Of a stretch of 64,000 nucleotides of DNA, positions 33,369 to 42,296 are shown one piece after another (the first letter of the stretch is position 1; each line of letters begins with the position of its first letter). The position numbers and the translations under genes are program-made. The stretch lies in contig NZ_CP114040.1 of NCBI RefSeq assembly GCF_026965555.1, positions 12,855,501-12,919,500 on the forward strand, written 5' to 3'. Source of the DNA: Nannocystis punicea (GTDB lineage Bacteria; Myxococcota_A; Polyangia; Nannocystales; Nannocystaceae). Below the pieces are notes generated by a model that did no database searches, had not been told where the DNA came from, and saw only the letters and a list, made by a program, of their open reading frames with translations.

Positions 33369-35099
33369 ATGAAGCATCGCTTTATCGTCCTGGCACCATT
33401 CGTCGCGCTCGTCATGACCATGCCGGAGGCCGCCGAAGCGGCGCCGTGCGACTGCGACCACGTGATCGAGCTGTCCGGGGAGGTCGTGAACGGCACCGAC
33501 ATGGGGGTGCAGCCGGGCGACAGCGTGTGCGTGCGCGGCGGCGACCGGCCGTTCTTGCGCCTGCAACAATTCATCGGCGAGGAGAATGCGCCGATCGAGA
33601 TCCGTAACTGCGAGGGGCAGGTCAACATCGACAACGCCGACAAGGGCTACGGCCTCACGGTCGACGGCTCGCACTACGTGCGGGTGACCGGCGCGGGCGA
33701 CCCGGACTTCGAGTACGGCTTCAAGGTGCGGGCGTCGCGGAAGGGGCCCGACTACTCGGCGTTCGGCGTGGCCGTGGGCGACCTCAGCAGCGACGTCGAG
33801 ATCGACCACATGGAGGTCTACGAGGCGGGCTTCGCCGGGGTGGTGATGAAGACGGAGTCGCGCTGCGACGGCTCGGCCAACCTCGGCAACTTCGTGATGT
33901 ACAACTCGCGGCTGCATCACATGTGGATCCACGACGTGAACGGCGAGGGCATCTACTTCGGCAGCACCGGCTACGGCGGGCGCGTGTTCACGTGCGACGG
34001 CAAGGAAGTGACGCTCTACCCGCACGAGCACCACGGGGCGTGGATCCACGACAACCTCATCGAGAACACCGGCTGGGACGGGGCGCAGATCGGGGTGACG
34101 CCGAAGGACTGTCACTTCTACCGCAACACGATCAAGAACGTCGGCACCGCGGGCGAGCTGTACCAGCAGCAGGGGCTCCAGATCGGCGGCGCCTCGAGTT
34201 GCAAGATCTGGGGGAACACCCTGCTCGACGGCCCCACCAACGGCTTCTTCATCTTCGGCGCCGGCCACACCCAGCTCTACAACAACGTGGTCGCCAACTT
34301 CTCCGAGAGCGGCATCTACATCAACGACCAGAACCTCAACATGGGGTCGATGATCCAGGTCGCCCACAACACCGTGATCTCGTCGGGCGGCTGGGGGATC
34401 GCGGTGTTCGGCGCGGCGCTCGGGCCGGGCTTCCTGCGCAACAACGCGGTGGCCGGGGCCGGGATGTCGGAGATCGGGATCGGCGGCGAGGTGCCCGAGT
34501 TCATCGACGAGGGCAACCAGACGGCCGACGACCCGGACGGCTTCGGGTTCGTCGACGCGGCGGCGCGCGACTTCCACCTGACGGACGACTCGCCGCTGCG
34601 CAACGTCGGCTTGCCGGTGCCGGAGATCGAGATCGTCGACGACCACGACGGGGTGCCGCGCGACGACGGGGCGCCCGATGTCGGGGCGTTCGAGGTGACG
34701 GACACCGGCACGACGGGTGATTCGTCGACGTCGTCCTCCGGCGATCCGACCGGCGACCCGACGAGCGACGGCGAGACGAACGGGCCGACGAGCGGGCCCA
34801 CCAGCGGGCCGACCAGCGGGGGGGACGACACTGGCGGCGACAGCGAGGGGAACACGGGCGGGAACACGGGCGGGAACACGGGCGGGAACACCGGCGGCGA
34901 GGGTCCGACGAGCACGGCGACCGCGGGCGTCGGGACCGAGGGCGGCTCGACCGACGCCGATTCGGCGACCGCGGGCGACAGCGATCCCGACGCGAGTGGT
35001 TGCGCCTGCTCGAGCGACGTGAACGCGACCGCGGCGTGGCCGATGCTGCTGGTGCTGGTGGGCTTCCGCCGGCGCAAGCAGGGCGCTGCGGTTCAATGA
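33369..35099 (+). CDS. Surface right-handed beta-helix protein with MYXO-CTERM tail
   Basis: 576 residues from ATG 33369. Signal peptide MKHRFIVLAPFVALVMTMPEAAEA is followed by a parallel beta-helix region of about 400 residues. This carries PbH1-type repeats such as HMWIHDVNGEGIYFG, WIHDNLIENTGWDGAQIG and LYNNVVANFSESGIYI, as in polysaccharide lyases and surface adhesins. A repetitive linker contains GPTSGPTSGPTSG and GNTGG iterated four times, then GCACSSD, a membrane segment (WPMLLVLVG) and FRRRKQ. It is likely surface-anchored; activity on polysaccharide is possible but no catalytic residue can be named. Confidence 0.8.
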   Translation: MKHRFIVLAPFVALVMTMPEAAEAAPCDCDHVIELSGEVVNGTDMGVQPGDSVCVRGGDRPFLRLQQFIGEENAPIEIRNCEGQVNIDNADKGYGLTVDGSHYVRVTGAGDPDFEYGFKVRASRKGPDYSAFGVAVGDLSSDVEIDHMEVYEAGFAGVVMKTESRCDGSANLGNFVMYNSRLHHMWIHDVNGEGIYFGSTGYGGRVFTCDGKEVTLYPHEHHGAWIHDNLIENTGWDGAQIGVTPKDCHFYRNTIKNVGTAGELYQQQGLQIGGASSCKIWGNTLLDGPTNGFFIFGAGHTQLYNNVVANFSESGIYINDQNLNMGSMIQVAHNTVISSGGWGIAVFGAALGPGFLRNNAVAGAGMSEIGIGGEVPEFIDEGNQTADDPDGFGFVDAAARDFHLTDDSPLRNVGLPVPEIEIVDDHDGVPRDDGAPDVGAFEVTDTGTTGDSSTSSSGDPTGDPTSDGETNGPTSGPTSGPTSGGDDTGGDSEGNTGGNTGGNTGGNTGGEGPTSTATAGVGTEGGSTDADSATAGDSDPDASGCACSSDVNATAAWPMLLVLVGFRRRKQGAAVQ

Positions 35100-35120
35100 G
35101 AAAAATCGCTCGAATGGCGC

Positions 35121-35150
35121 GCGAGCCCGCGAGCGACGTCGCGGGCTCGC
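35121..35150. terminator. Hairpin after the beta-helix gene, start of a repeated intergenic block
   Basis: Perfect 12-bp arms gcgagcccgcga / tcgcgggctcgc with a 6-nt loop, 21 bp after the stop. The half-site tcgcgggctcgcggtg recurs in altered form at about 35198-35216 and in part at 35285-35293, so 35100-35300 looks like a small degenerate repeat block. The remainder of 35100-35581 holds no convincing gene. Confidence 0.65.
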
Positions 35151-35581
35151 GGTGCGACTGTCACAGTGGTGCGCCGAGGGTGATGACTGGCGCGATCGAC
35201 GACGCGGGCTCGCGGTGTGACCGTGACGCTCGCGATCGCTGACGGGCTCGTCGTGACGGCGAGCGAGTGCGGCCCGCGAGCGATGTCGCGGGTGACAACG
35301 CGTTCGTGGAGCTCGTCGGCGCGAGGTCGCGGCCCTGCGGCGGCGGGAACGAGAGCGGGCGTTGTTGCGCCCTCGCAGATTGCATGGAGTCGGTGCTCGA
35401 ACGGGCCCGGCGGCGGCGGACGGGGCCATGCGAGACTTCGGGGCGGTTCCGCTCATTGCGATGTCCTACGAGTGCAGTCATTCCCCGCAGGTACCGCCGA
35501 GTGCCCGCACAGCCCCGGGCCGCGGGCGATCTGGCCGAAAAAGCAGTACCCAAGGGGCTGGCGGCGTGGCAGGGTCGGGGC

Positions 35582-36580
35582 GTGGTGAAGTTCCACAAGC
35601 AGGAGGCGGCCGGCGTCGATCGCCTGCACCGCACCCTCGACGTGCCGCAGGCCGATCGGCTGAGCAACATCCGCCAATTGGTGGCGGCGGTGCGCGACGG
35701 CATCGAACACGCGGGGATGCTGCTCCAGCTGCTCGACGTCGATCGGCGGCACTTCCTCTACTACCGCCAGGCGGCGGTGATCCTCGGGCTGGTCGAGTTC
35801 AACGCGCGCGGGGACGTGCTGGTGACGTCGCTGGGGCAGCGGCTCCTGGCCACGAGCGAGGGCACGCGCGAGGAGCGGCAGGTGTTCGCCGAGGCGGTGG
35901 GGCTGGCGCGGGCGCTGCGGCCGTTCGCATCGTTCTTCGCCGGCGAGCCGCTCGACCTGGCGACGCTGACGCGCCGACTCGAGGTGCTGACGGGGCTGTC
36001 GCGGACGACCGCGGAGCGACGGGCGCAGACGCTGATCAAGTGGCGTCGCTATCTTCAGGGCCCGGACGCGGCGCCCGGCGGGCTGGAGCTCGGCGACCCG
36101 GCGCCGCAGATCGAAGCCCTGGTGGCGCGGCACAACGCGCTGGTGAAGCAGCAGACGCTGCTGTGGCTGATGAGCGTCGAGCCGCGCAAGTTCGAGGCGA
36201 TCGTGGCCGAGCTGCTCAAGGCGATGGGCTACGTCGACGTCGAGGAGCGCGGCGGGCCGCTCGACGGCGGGGTCGACGTGGTGGCGACGCGCATGGACGC
36301 GTGGGGCCATCGTGCGCGGATCGCTGTGCAGGCCAAGCGCTACGCCGGCCCGGTCGGGCGCCGCTACGTCGACGAGCTGCTCGGGGCCTATCGCCGCCAG
36401 CAATTCGCGGAGGCGCTGCTGGTGACGACGTCGGAGTTCTCGCCGCAGGCGACCGGGGCGGCGCACGGCGAGCCGAACCTCAAGCTGGTCGACGGGCCGA
36501 AGTTCGTCGACATGCTGGCGCAGCACGGGGTGCTGCTGCGCGTCGGCCGGTACGGTGAGCTCAAGCGGCACGGCGCCTGA
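35582..36580 (+). CDS. Mrr-type restriction endonuclease-fold protein
   Basis: About 332 residues from GTG 35582 (GTG 35585 is also possible); upstream residues in the same frame are Arg-rich and not gene-like. The N-terminal about 170 residues are winged-helix-like (LGLVEFNARGDVLVTSLGQRLL). The C-terminal Mrr_cat domain shows FEAIVAELLKAMGY, then GPLDGGVDVVA with the catalytic Asp and AVQAKRYAGPVG (Q-x-K), and LLVTTSEFSPQA. Mrr proteins cut methylated or foreign DNA. No partner methylase is adjacent, which suits modification-dependent cleavage; the adenine methylase at 14770 is a possible but distant counterpart. Confidence 0.8.
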   Translation: MVKFHKQEAAGVDRLHRTLDVPQADRLSNIRQLVAAVRDGIEHAGMLLQLLDVDRRHFLYYRQAAVILGLVEFNARGDVLVTSLGQRLLATSEGTREERQVFAEAVGLARALRPFASFFAGEPLDLATLTRRLEVLTGLSRTTAERRAQTLIKWRRYLQGPDAAPGGLELGDPAPQIEALVARHNALVKQQTLLWLMSVEPRKFEAIVAELLKAMGYVDVEERGGPLDGGVDVVATRMDAWGHRARIAVQAKRYAGPVGRRYVDELLGAYRRQQFAEALLVTTSEFSPQATGAAHGEPNLKLVDGPKFVDMLAQHGVLLRVGRYGELKRHGA

Positions 36581-36623
36581 TTTCAGCGTGCAGACGGCCG
36601 CGCGTGGGTGCAAGATCGGGCCG

Positions 36624-37169
36624 ATGAGCCCGAGCCTCCGCCTCGCCACCCCCGCCGACGCGCCCGCGCTGCGCGAGCTGATCGCCGCGTCGGCGCGCGG
36701 GCTGCAACAGCAGGACTACACCGCGGCGCAGATCGAAGCGGCGCTGCGCTCGGCGTTCGGGGTCGACACCCAGCTGATCGCGGACGCGACGTACTTCGTC
36801 GCCGAGGCGGCGGAAGGGCCGGTGGCGTGCGGCGGCTGGAGCTTCCGCCGCACCCTGTTCGGCGGCGACGACCAGCCGGGTCGCCAGGCGGAGCGCCTCG
36901 ACCCGGAGCGCGAGGCGGCCCGCATCCGCGCGTTCTTCGTCCACCCAGCGTGGGCCCGCCGCGGCCTCGGTCGGGCGATCCTGGACCGCTGCGAGGCCGA
37001 GGCCCGCGCGGCCGGCTTTCACGCGGCCGAGCTGATGGCGACCCTCCCGGGAGTGCGGCTGTACTCCGCGCTCGGCTATCAGGCCGCGGCGCCGCTGGAG
37101 ATCCCGCTGACGGGCGGAGTGACGATCACGTTCGTGCCGATGCGCAAGAGTTTGGTGGCTCCGTCCTGA
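36624..37169 (+). CDS. GNAT-family N-acetyltransferase
   Basis: A 181-residue GNAT domain starting at ATG 36624. The acetyl-CoA-binding motif is IRAFFVHPAWARRGLGRAILDRCEAEARAAGF (R/Q-x-x-G-x-G/A), with motif B at LYSALGY. Complete domain. Substrate unknown. It follows the Mrr gene by 43 bp. A diverged palindromic unit (gtcctgaaggac) spans the stop region at 37163-37174. The following 37170-37684 contains no gene I can support. Confidence 0.85.
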   Translation: MSPSLRLATPADAPALRELIAASARGLQQQDYTAAQIEAALRSAFGVDTQLIADATYFVAEAAEGPVACGGWSFRRTLFGGDDQPGRQAERLDPEREAARIRAFFVHPAWARRGLGRAILDRCEAEARAAGFHAAELMATLPGVRLYSALGYQAAAPLEIPLTGGVTITFVPMRKSLVAPS

Positions 37170-37684
37170 AGGACACGGACGGCGCGCTGAATGTGCAGAG
37201 GGGCCGCCCGCCCGCTCCAGCGGCCCGCGGGCGCCCGTTCGGCCGTGCTCGCGAGTGCTGCGATTGCCGGTCGCCCGCGGCTCGGCGGCCACGGTCGCTC
37301 GCTCGCGGCAATGGATGACGATGTGGTGAATCGCGAGGAATCGTGGGTATCGACGGGACGCCGCGGCCTCGACGAGGCTGCAGCGGCCCGTGCGGGCCGG
37401 AGCCGGCGTGCGGGCCAGGCGGGGGACGCGATCGCGGCGGTGCGCGACGGGCTCGGCGGGGTGGTCGGCGTCGAATGTCTACACTGTGATGATGAGCACA
37501 ATCGGGGCCGCGCCGCCGCAGGAGCCTGAGCGCGACGGATTCGCGGCGGCCTGAGCGGGTCGGCGGCCATTGTGGCGAGGCGGCGCTCGATCGGAGTCGC
37601 CCTCAGACTCACGACATTCCCCGAGGGAGCCGCGAACGCCGCGCGCGACGCGTCCCTCGCCGCAGCAGACAAGGAGTGCGAGCG

Positions 37685-38065
37685 ATGTTCATCCAATCCA
37701 AGCGACGGTTCTACGCGTGCCTGATGACGGCGGGGCTGGTGCTCGGCTGCGCGATGTCGGACGACGACGACGGCGTTGCCGAGGCCGTCTGCGAGGTGGA
37801 CGCGGACGACACGGACTGCGACGTGTGCATCAAGACGGGCTGCTGCGGTGAGTACTCGTCGTGCCAGAACGACACCGATTGTCTCTGCGTGCTCAATTGC
37901 GCCAATGATAACCAGCCGCGCGAGGTCTGCGCCACCCGCTGCAACGTGACCGATGAGAATATCACCGATATCCTCACCCTGCTGGGCGGCGAGAACCAGA
38001 CCTGCACCGTGCAGTGCGACGACGAGTGCGCCGTGTACGGCTTCGTCCCCGTCGACGGCCTTTAA
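37685..38065 (+). CDS. Small Cys-rich lipoprotein
   Basis: A 126-residue protein with RBS AGGAG eight bases before ATG 37685. The signal peptide is MFIQSKRRFYACLMTAGLVLGC with lipobox, followed by MSDDDDG. The mature part has 14 or so cysteines in regular spacing (CDVCIKTGCCGEYSSCQN, CLCVLNCAND, CATRCN, CTVQCDDEC), suggesting a compact disulfide-rich extracellular domain. Similar small Cys-rich lipoproteins are frequent in Nannocystaceae, but no function is known to me. Confidence 0.75.
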   Translation: MFIQSKRRFYACLMTAGLVLGCAMSDDDDGVAEAVCEVDADDTDCDVCIKTGCCGEYSSCQNDTDCLCVLNCANDNQPREVCATRCNVTDENITDILTLLGGENQTCTVQCDDECAVYGFVPVDGL

Positions 38066-38191
38066 AAGACCCACGAGCTCTGACGCAACAGAGGAGAGGG
38101 TCGCGCGGGGTCGACAGGCTGTCGTCCCCGCGCGATGTCGTGGCAATTGTGGGCTCGAGCCGGCGGCGCGTCGGAGCGAGCGGCCGGCAGG

Positions 38192-38283
38192 CTGTCGCTC
38201 GGGACAGGTGAGCGTCGAGGATGGCCTTTCGGGCAGGTGAGCGCGGGCGATGCGAGAGGTTGGACCTGCTGCAAAGGACAGGT
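38192..38283. repeat. Cluster of three or four 14-bp-type palindromic units upstream of the acetyltransferase pair
   Basis: Units at 38193-38206 (tgtcgctcgggaca), 38222-38235 (tggcctttcgggca) and 38266-38279 (tgctgcaaaggaca). The first two are each followed by GGTGAGCG and the third by GGTCGAGG. The spacing 38193 to 38222 is 29 bp, about two units. They lie in the 451-bp gap between the Cys-rich lipoprotein and the next gene, where no other feature is evident. Confidence 0.6.
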
Positions 38284-38516
38284 CGAGGGATCGCCGCGCC
38301 GGCGGGGAGGTCGGCGCGAGGTCTCACGCGCCGACCTGCGCGCGGGCCGCTGGCGCACAGAAGGCCGTGGAAGGGCGGTCCACGCGGGCTGGAGCGGGGT
38401 GTGCGATTTCGCGCCGGCGATCGGGAGGGGCCGCGGGCGGCCGGGTGGTGGTAGAAGCGTGCGCGCGTGCTCGACTCTCCGCCCCGTCGCTCGCCCCTGC
38501 CCGGACGTGCCGCGCC

Positions 38517-39572
38517 ATGTTGATGTCGGTGCAGGAGTACGTCGACTGGATGACGCGGCTCGGCCGGTTCGGCGAGTCGGCGGCGGCGCCGGAGCACGAC
38601 CCGCGGGTGTGTACGCGCTACTTGCAACTGCACGCGCGCTGGCTCGGCGGCCCGCTCGAGGCGCCGGTGGTGGTGGTTCCGGGCGGGCTCGGGTTCTACC
38701 GCGATCCGCTGGCGGGCGGCGGAGCGTTCGCGTGGGCGCTGGTGGGGGCGCTGTCGCATCCGGTGGTGCCGCTGGCGGCGCCGGAGATCGCGGCGGCGGC
38801 GGAGGCGGTAGCGATCGCGCTGGCGGACGACTGCGGCGATTCGCAGGTCATGACCGACACGTTCGAGGCGGAGGGGCTGAGCGAGCCGACGGCGCCGAAC
38901 GGTGAATGCTTCGCGTGGTTGTCGAGCCCGCGCGCCCGCTTCGACGGGACGTTCTCCGAGTACCTGGCGTCGCTGTCGGCCGACCGCCGCCGGGCTGCGC
39001 GCGAGCTGCTGGCGCGATTCGACGAATCGGCGGGGTTCCGCTTCGTCCTCACGCCGGAGGCGCCGAGCGAGGCGGAGCTGACGTGGGTCGCAGAGCAGCT
39101 GACGCGACAGTGGGGCGAGGACGCCGCATACGCGCTGGCGCAGCATCTGTGGCCAGTGGCGGTCGCCGAGGTGCGGCCCGGTCAGGCGCTGTTCATGCGC
39201 GTGTACGCGGGCGACCAGCTGGCGTACTTCAACGGCTACCTGGTGCGCGGCGCGGTGATCACCTCGCAGTCGACCAGCCGCAACCTCGACCTGCACCACG
39301 ACGGCCTCGGGGTGGTCATCGATCTGCTGGCGATCGCCCGGCTCATCGACGCGTTCCCGGCGGTCCGCCGGCTCGACCCGACGTGCCGCACCGGGCTCGA
39401 CGATCCGCCGTCGATCGGCGTGGCCAAGCGCAAGGTCGTCAACGAGAACGCGTACAAGCCGGCGCTGCTGATCGGGGCGCCGACGCCGGAGTGCGCGGCC
39501 GGGTGCCCTTATTTCGCGCCGGGACAGGGGTGGGTGGCCGGGACGGCGGGGATCGTCGGGAGGCGGCTGTGA
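38517..39572 (+). CDS. Putative GNAT/BioF2-like acetyltransferase
   Basis: 351 residues from ATG 38517. The central and C-terminal parts show the layout of BioF2-like (Acetyltransf_6) proteins: FSEYLASLSADRRRAARELLARF, then AGDQLAYFNGYLVRGAVITSQSTSRN and LLAIARLIDAFPAVRRLDPTC, ending with VVNENAYKPALLI. These acetyltransferases act on cell-envelope or metabolite amino groups. The gene overlaps the next acetyltransferase by 4 bp (GTGA), so the two probably act together. Assignment to BioF2-like is from pattern only. Confidence 0.6.
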   Translation: MLMSVQEYVDWMTRLGRFGESAAAPEHDPRVCTRYLQLHARWLGGPLEAPVVVVPGGLGFYRDPLAGGGAFAWALVGALSHPVVPLAAPEIAAAAEAVAIALADDCGDSQVMTDTFEAEGLSEPTAPNGECFAWLSSPRARFDGTFSEYLASLSADRRRAARELLARFDESAGFRFVLTPEAPSEAELTWVAEQLTRQWGEDAAYALAQHLWPVAVAEVRPGQALFMRVYAGDQLAYFNGYLVRGAVITSQSTSRNLDLHHDGLGVVIDLLAIARLIDAFPAVRRLDPTCRTGLDDPPSIGVAKRKVVNENAYKPALLIGAPTPECAAGCPYFAPGQGWVAGTAGIVGRRL

Positions 39573-40138
39573 GTCGCGGTGGTTCTGCTAATAATAACAG
39601 GACACCGCCGCGGCTGACGCCGGCGATCGTGCGCCGCCTGGCCGCGGAGCTGCAACAGCGCCGGGCGGGCGCGGGCCTGCGGGCGTTCGTGATGGCGGCG
39701 GAGGACATCCCGGAGGTCGCGGAGATGAGCGCGACGGCGTTCGGCGAGGAGGCGCTGTCGCCGGCGAAGCTGCGGTTCTACTGCGAACGAGCGCACGCGC
39801 TGGCGATCGGGCTGCGCCGCGAGGACGCGATCGTCAGCTACACCCTGGTCGAGCTGAACCGCGGGCAGCGGCGGGTCTACGTGGTGGAGACGTGCACGCG
39901 CGCCGGCGAACAGGGCCGCGGCCACGCGTCGTGGCTGCGCGCGAAGATGGCAGGGATCGCGCACCGGCTGGGCTACCGCACGCAGACGACGCACGTGCGG
40001 CTGTCGAACACTGCGGCGCAGGAGCTCAATCGCCGGGCGGGGATGGTGCTGGTGCGGGCGATCGAGGAGTATTACGATGATGGCGAGACGGGGCTGTACC
40101 TGGCGCGGGCGTTGACGGCGGCGGACGATGATGCATAA
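39569..40138 (+). CDS. GNAT-family N-acetyltransferase
   Basis: 189 residues from GTG 39569, translationally coupled to the preceding acetyltransferase. Motif A is VYVVETCTRAGEQGRGHASWLRAKMAGIAHRLGY and is followed by HVRLSNTAAQELNRRAGM, a standard GNAT ending in which the Asn-rich turn precedes motif B. The substrate is unknown. Codons just after the start are AT-rich (tct gct aat aat aac agg), unlike the rest of the gene. Confidence 0.8.
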   Translation: MSRGGSANNNRTPPRLTPAIVRRLAAELQQRRAGAGLRAFVMAAEDIPEVAEMSATAFGEEALSPAKLRFYCERAHALAIGLRREDAIVSYTLVELNRGQRRVYVVETCTRAGEQGRGHASWLRAKMAGIAHRLGYRTQTTHVRLSNTAAQELNRRAGMVLVRAIEEYYDDGETGLYLARALTAADDDA

Positions 40139-40162
40139 GAGGCGGGCGTGGGAGGGTGAAGG

Positions 40163-40843
40163 ATGAAGGACTTTCGCGCGACCATGGAGGAGATCGGCAC
40201 GCCGCAAGACTGCTCGCGCCTGTGGCAATACGGCATCGAGACCTACGAGGACCTGCTCGCGCTCGCGGAGGGCGAGCACGACGTGGACCTGCGACGGAGC
40301 GCGTGCTGGTACCTGGCGCGGCTGGGAGGCGAGCGCGCGTTCACGGCGTTCGCCCGCTGTCTCGAGGCGGAGGAAGAGCGCGTCCGTTGCGGGGCAGCGC
40401 TCAGCCTCGGCGAACTGGGCGGCGAGCAGGCCATGGAGCGGCTCATCCAGTGCCTCGAGGCCGACCCGGACGCCGACGTGCGCTGGTTCGCGGCGCACGG
40501 CCTCGGCGAGATCGGCGACAAGCGGGCCTTCGTGGCGCTCCGGACCGTCTTGCGTCGATCGGAGGAGGACCCGCGGGTCCGCGGGATGGCGGCGGAAGCA
40601 CTCGCCTACATCGGCGACCGGCGGGGCGTCGGCGAGCTGGTCAAGGTGCTGGGCGATCCCTCCCCGGAGCTCCGATACTGGGTCGTGTTCGCGCTCGGTC
40701 AGATCGGCAACGCTTCGCTGATCCCGAAGCTGCTGCCGATGCTCGAGGACCATGCGAGCACGCCCGAATTCGGATCGGTCGCCGACGAGGTGGCCGCGAC
40801 GATCGAGATCCTCAAGGAGAAGGAGGGCGAGAACGGCGGCTGA
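40163..40843 (+). CDS. HEAT-repeat protein
   Basis: 226 residues composed of about five HEAT/PBS-lyase-like helical repeats: VDLRRSACWYLARLGGERAF, RVRCGAALSLGELGGEQAM, DVRWFAAHGLGEIGDKRAF, RVRGMAAEALAYIGDRRGV, ELRYWVVFALGQIGNASLI. Such repeats form protein-binding superhelices. No signal peptide, so cytoplasmic. It follows the acetyltransferase gene by 24 bp on the same strand and could be in its operon. Confidence 0.85.
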   Translation: MKDFRATMEEIGTPQDCSRLWQYGIETYEDLLALAEGEHDVDLRRSACWYLARLGGERAFTAFARCLEAEEERVRCGAALSLGELGGEQAMERLIQCLEADPDADVRWFAAHGLGEIGDKRAFVALRTVLRRSEEDPRVRGMAAEALAYIGDRRGVGELVKVLGDPSPELRYWVVFALGQIGNASLIPKLLPMLEDHASTPEFGSVADEVAATIEILKEKEGENGG

Positions 40844-40977
40844 GCGGCGAACGGCGACCCTCATGACGGGTAGCCTCGCGCCGCGGGTCTGCGCACTCGG
40901 AGGGCGGGGTGGCTCGCGGTATCGCGTCGAGATGAACCCGCGCGCGGATCGAGCTCTCGCGGCCCTTCTTTTGTTCC

Positions 40978-40996
40978 CACGGGCCGGTCGCCCGTG
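40978..40996. terminator. Hairpin between convergent HEAT gene and small Cys-rich gene
   Basis: A perfect 7-bp stem cacgggc / gcccgtg with 5-nt loop, 10 bp before the minus-strand stop at 41007. There is no proper U-tract after the stem on either strand. Confidence 0.45.
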
Positions 40997-41006
40997 AATC
41001 ATCCGA

Positions 41007-41324
41007 CTACGATTTCGGCTTGAAATCTACATAGCCCACAGCATCCGAGAGCTGCGCGACAATAGCATGGCGAGCGGCCCATTCTCGATAACACACGAAG
41101 CAATCGAGCCGAAGCAGCGTGTCGGTAATACAGTCGTGCCGAGCGTTATCATCAGACAGTCGAAGCAGCGCCAGCTCGCACTCCGAACAAAGCGGGAGGT
41201 TGCCCAACCCGGCGATCGGGATATGGACGACACCAAGAGGGCGATCCTCGGCCGAGGCCTCCGCCAGATGAAGTCAGACATGGAAGAACATGCGGACCTC
41301 ATGTCCGCGCCTGCACTTGCTCAT
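41007..41324 (-). pseudogene. Small Cys-rich (zinc-ribbon-like) gene interrupted by an in-frame TGA
   Basis: From ATG 41324, with RBS GGAGAGG three bases away, the frame reads MSKCRRGHEVRMFFHV and meets TGA at 41274-41276. It then continues open for 88 codons to TAG 41007, encoding LHLAEASAEDRPLGVVHIP, then LPLCSECELALLRLSDD, CFVCYREWAARH and VDFKPKS. Both parts look protein-like and carry CxxC pairs. So this is one gene of about 105 codons broken by an opal codon, a gene with selenocysteine or read-through, or two pieces with a downstream restart (TTG 41207). Base composition is more AT-rich than the neighbours, hinting at transfer. Confidence 0.55.
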
Positions 41325-41345
41325 GGGCCTCTCCTTCCTGGGGCC

Positions 41346-42248
41346 TCAGCCCTTGCGGCGCGCCTCGAGCTCGCGCGCGAGGGCGCGTGCCTCGTCGCCC
41401 TCGGGGATCGGTTGGCCGCCGTCGCGCCAGGCGATGGCGGCCTTGAAGCCCTCCGCCTGGGCGTAGCGGCGGAACCACAGGCCCTCCGGGTTGTGACGGG
41501 TGATGCCGTCGAAGAGCGTGGCCAGGTTCTGGGTCTGCTCGAGGCCCATGGTCAGCATGACCTGGTTGACCACCATCTTGTGCATGGCGAGGTGATTGCG
41601 TGGCACCGCGGCGATGCGGTCGGCGAGCTGGCGCGTGCGGGCCTCGAGTCGATCGAGCGGGACTGCGTCGTTGGCGAGGCCCCACTCCTTCGCGGTGAGG
41701 CCGTCGATCGTGTCGCCGGTGAACATCAGCTGTTTGGCCCGCGTGGGCCCGAGACGGAAGGTCCACATCGCGGTGGTCGGGCAGCCCCACACGCGCGTGG
41801 GCATGTAGCCGATGCGCGCGTCCTCGGCCATGAGCAGCAGGTCGCAGCACAGGGCGATGTCGCTGCCGCCCGCCACCGCGGCGCCGTGGACCTTGGCGAT
41901 CGTGGGCTTGGGGCTGCGCCACAGCGACATGAAGTCGTCGGTGTTGCGGCGCATGAACGCGTAGTCCTCGAGCGGGTCCCACGGGTCGCGCTCTTGCTGG
42001 CAGGGGTGATCGATCTGCCCCTGGCCGTAGAACGCCAGGTCGTAGCCGCCGCAGAAGCCCTTGCCGGCGCCCTCCACCACGATCACGTGGATCTCGGGCT
42101 CGGCGTTGGCCCACTCGACCGCGGCTCGCAGCTCGCGCGGCGTCTCCTCGCCGATCGCGTTGAGGCGGTCGGGGCGGTCGAGCAGCAGCCGCGCGACGCG
42201 AGGGTTGACGGGGTCGGGATCGATGCGGAGCGTGGAGAAGACGGGCAT
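41346..42248 (-). CDS. Enoyl-CoA hydratase/isomerase (crotonase) family protein
   Basis: 300 residues from ATG 42248 (RBS AGAGGT three bases upstream). Crotonase signatures: DRPDRLNAIGEE, GAGKGFCGGYDLAF (oxyanion hole), the second oxyanion segment VHGAAVAGGSDIALCCDLLLMAEDARIGYMP, and the RVWG loop. It should hydrate or isomerise an enoyl-CoA. The insert GQIDHPCQQERDPWDPLEDYAFMRRNTDDF is characteristic of a subgroup common in actinobacteria and myxobacteria. Starts about 50 bp after the OmpA gene on the same strand. Confidence 0.85.
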   Translation of the reverse strand: MPVFSTLRIDPDPVNPRVARLLLDRPDRLNAIGEETPRELRAAVEWANAEPEIHVIVVEGAGKGFCGGYDLAFYGQGQIDHPCQQERDPWDPLEDYAFMRRNTDDFMSLWRSPKPTIAKVHGAAVAGGSDIALCCDLLLMAEDARIGYMPTRVWGCPTTAMWTFRLGPTRAKQLMFTGDTIDGLTAKEWGLANDAVPLDRLEARTRQLADRIAAVPRNHLAMHKMVVNQVMLTMGLEQTQNLATLFDGITRHNPEGLWFRRYAQAEGFKAAIAWRDGGQPIPEGDEARALARELEARRKG

Positions 42249-42296
42249 GGGACCTCTTCGCAGAGGTAGCACGCCCGGGCGGCGCTGCGGCCCGCT

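Noticed and set aside
35267..35581. N-terminal extension of the Mrr-type protein
   Set aside because: Residues in this part are Arg/Cys-rich and overlap a degenerate repeat block; the protein-like sequence begins at GTG 35582.
41274..41276. Selenocysteine codon in the small Cys-rich gene
   Set aside because: Possible, but I cannot identify a SECIS element or any sel gene in the window, so it is reported only as an interrupted gene.
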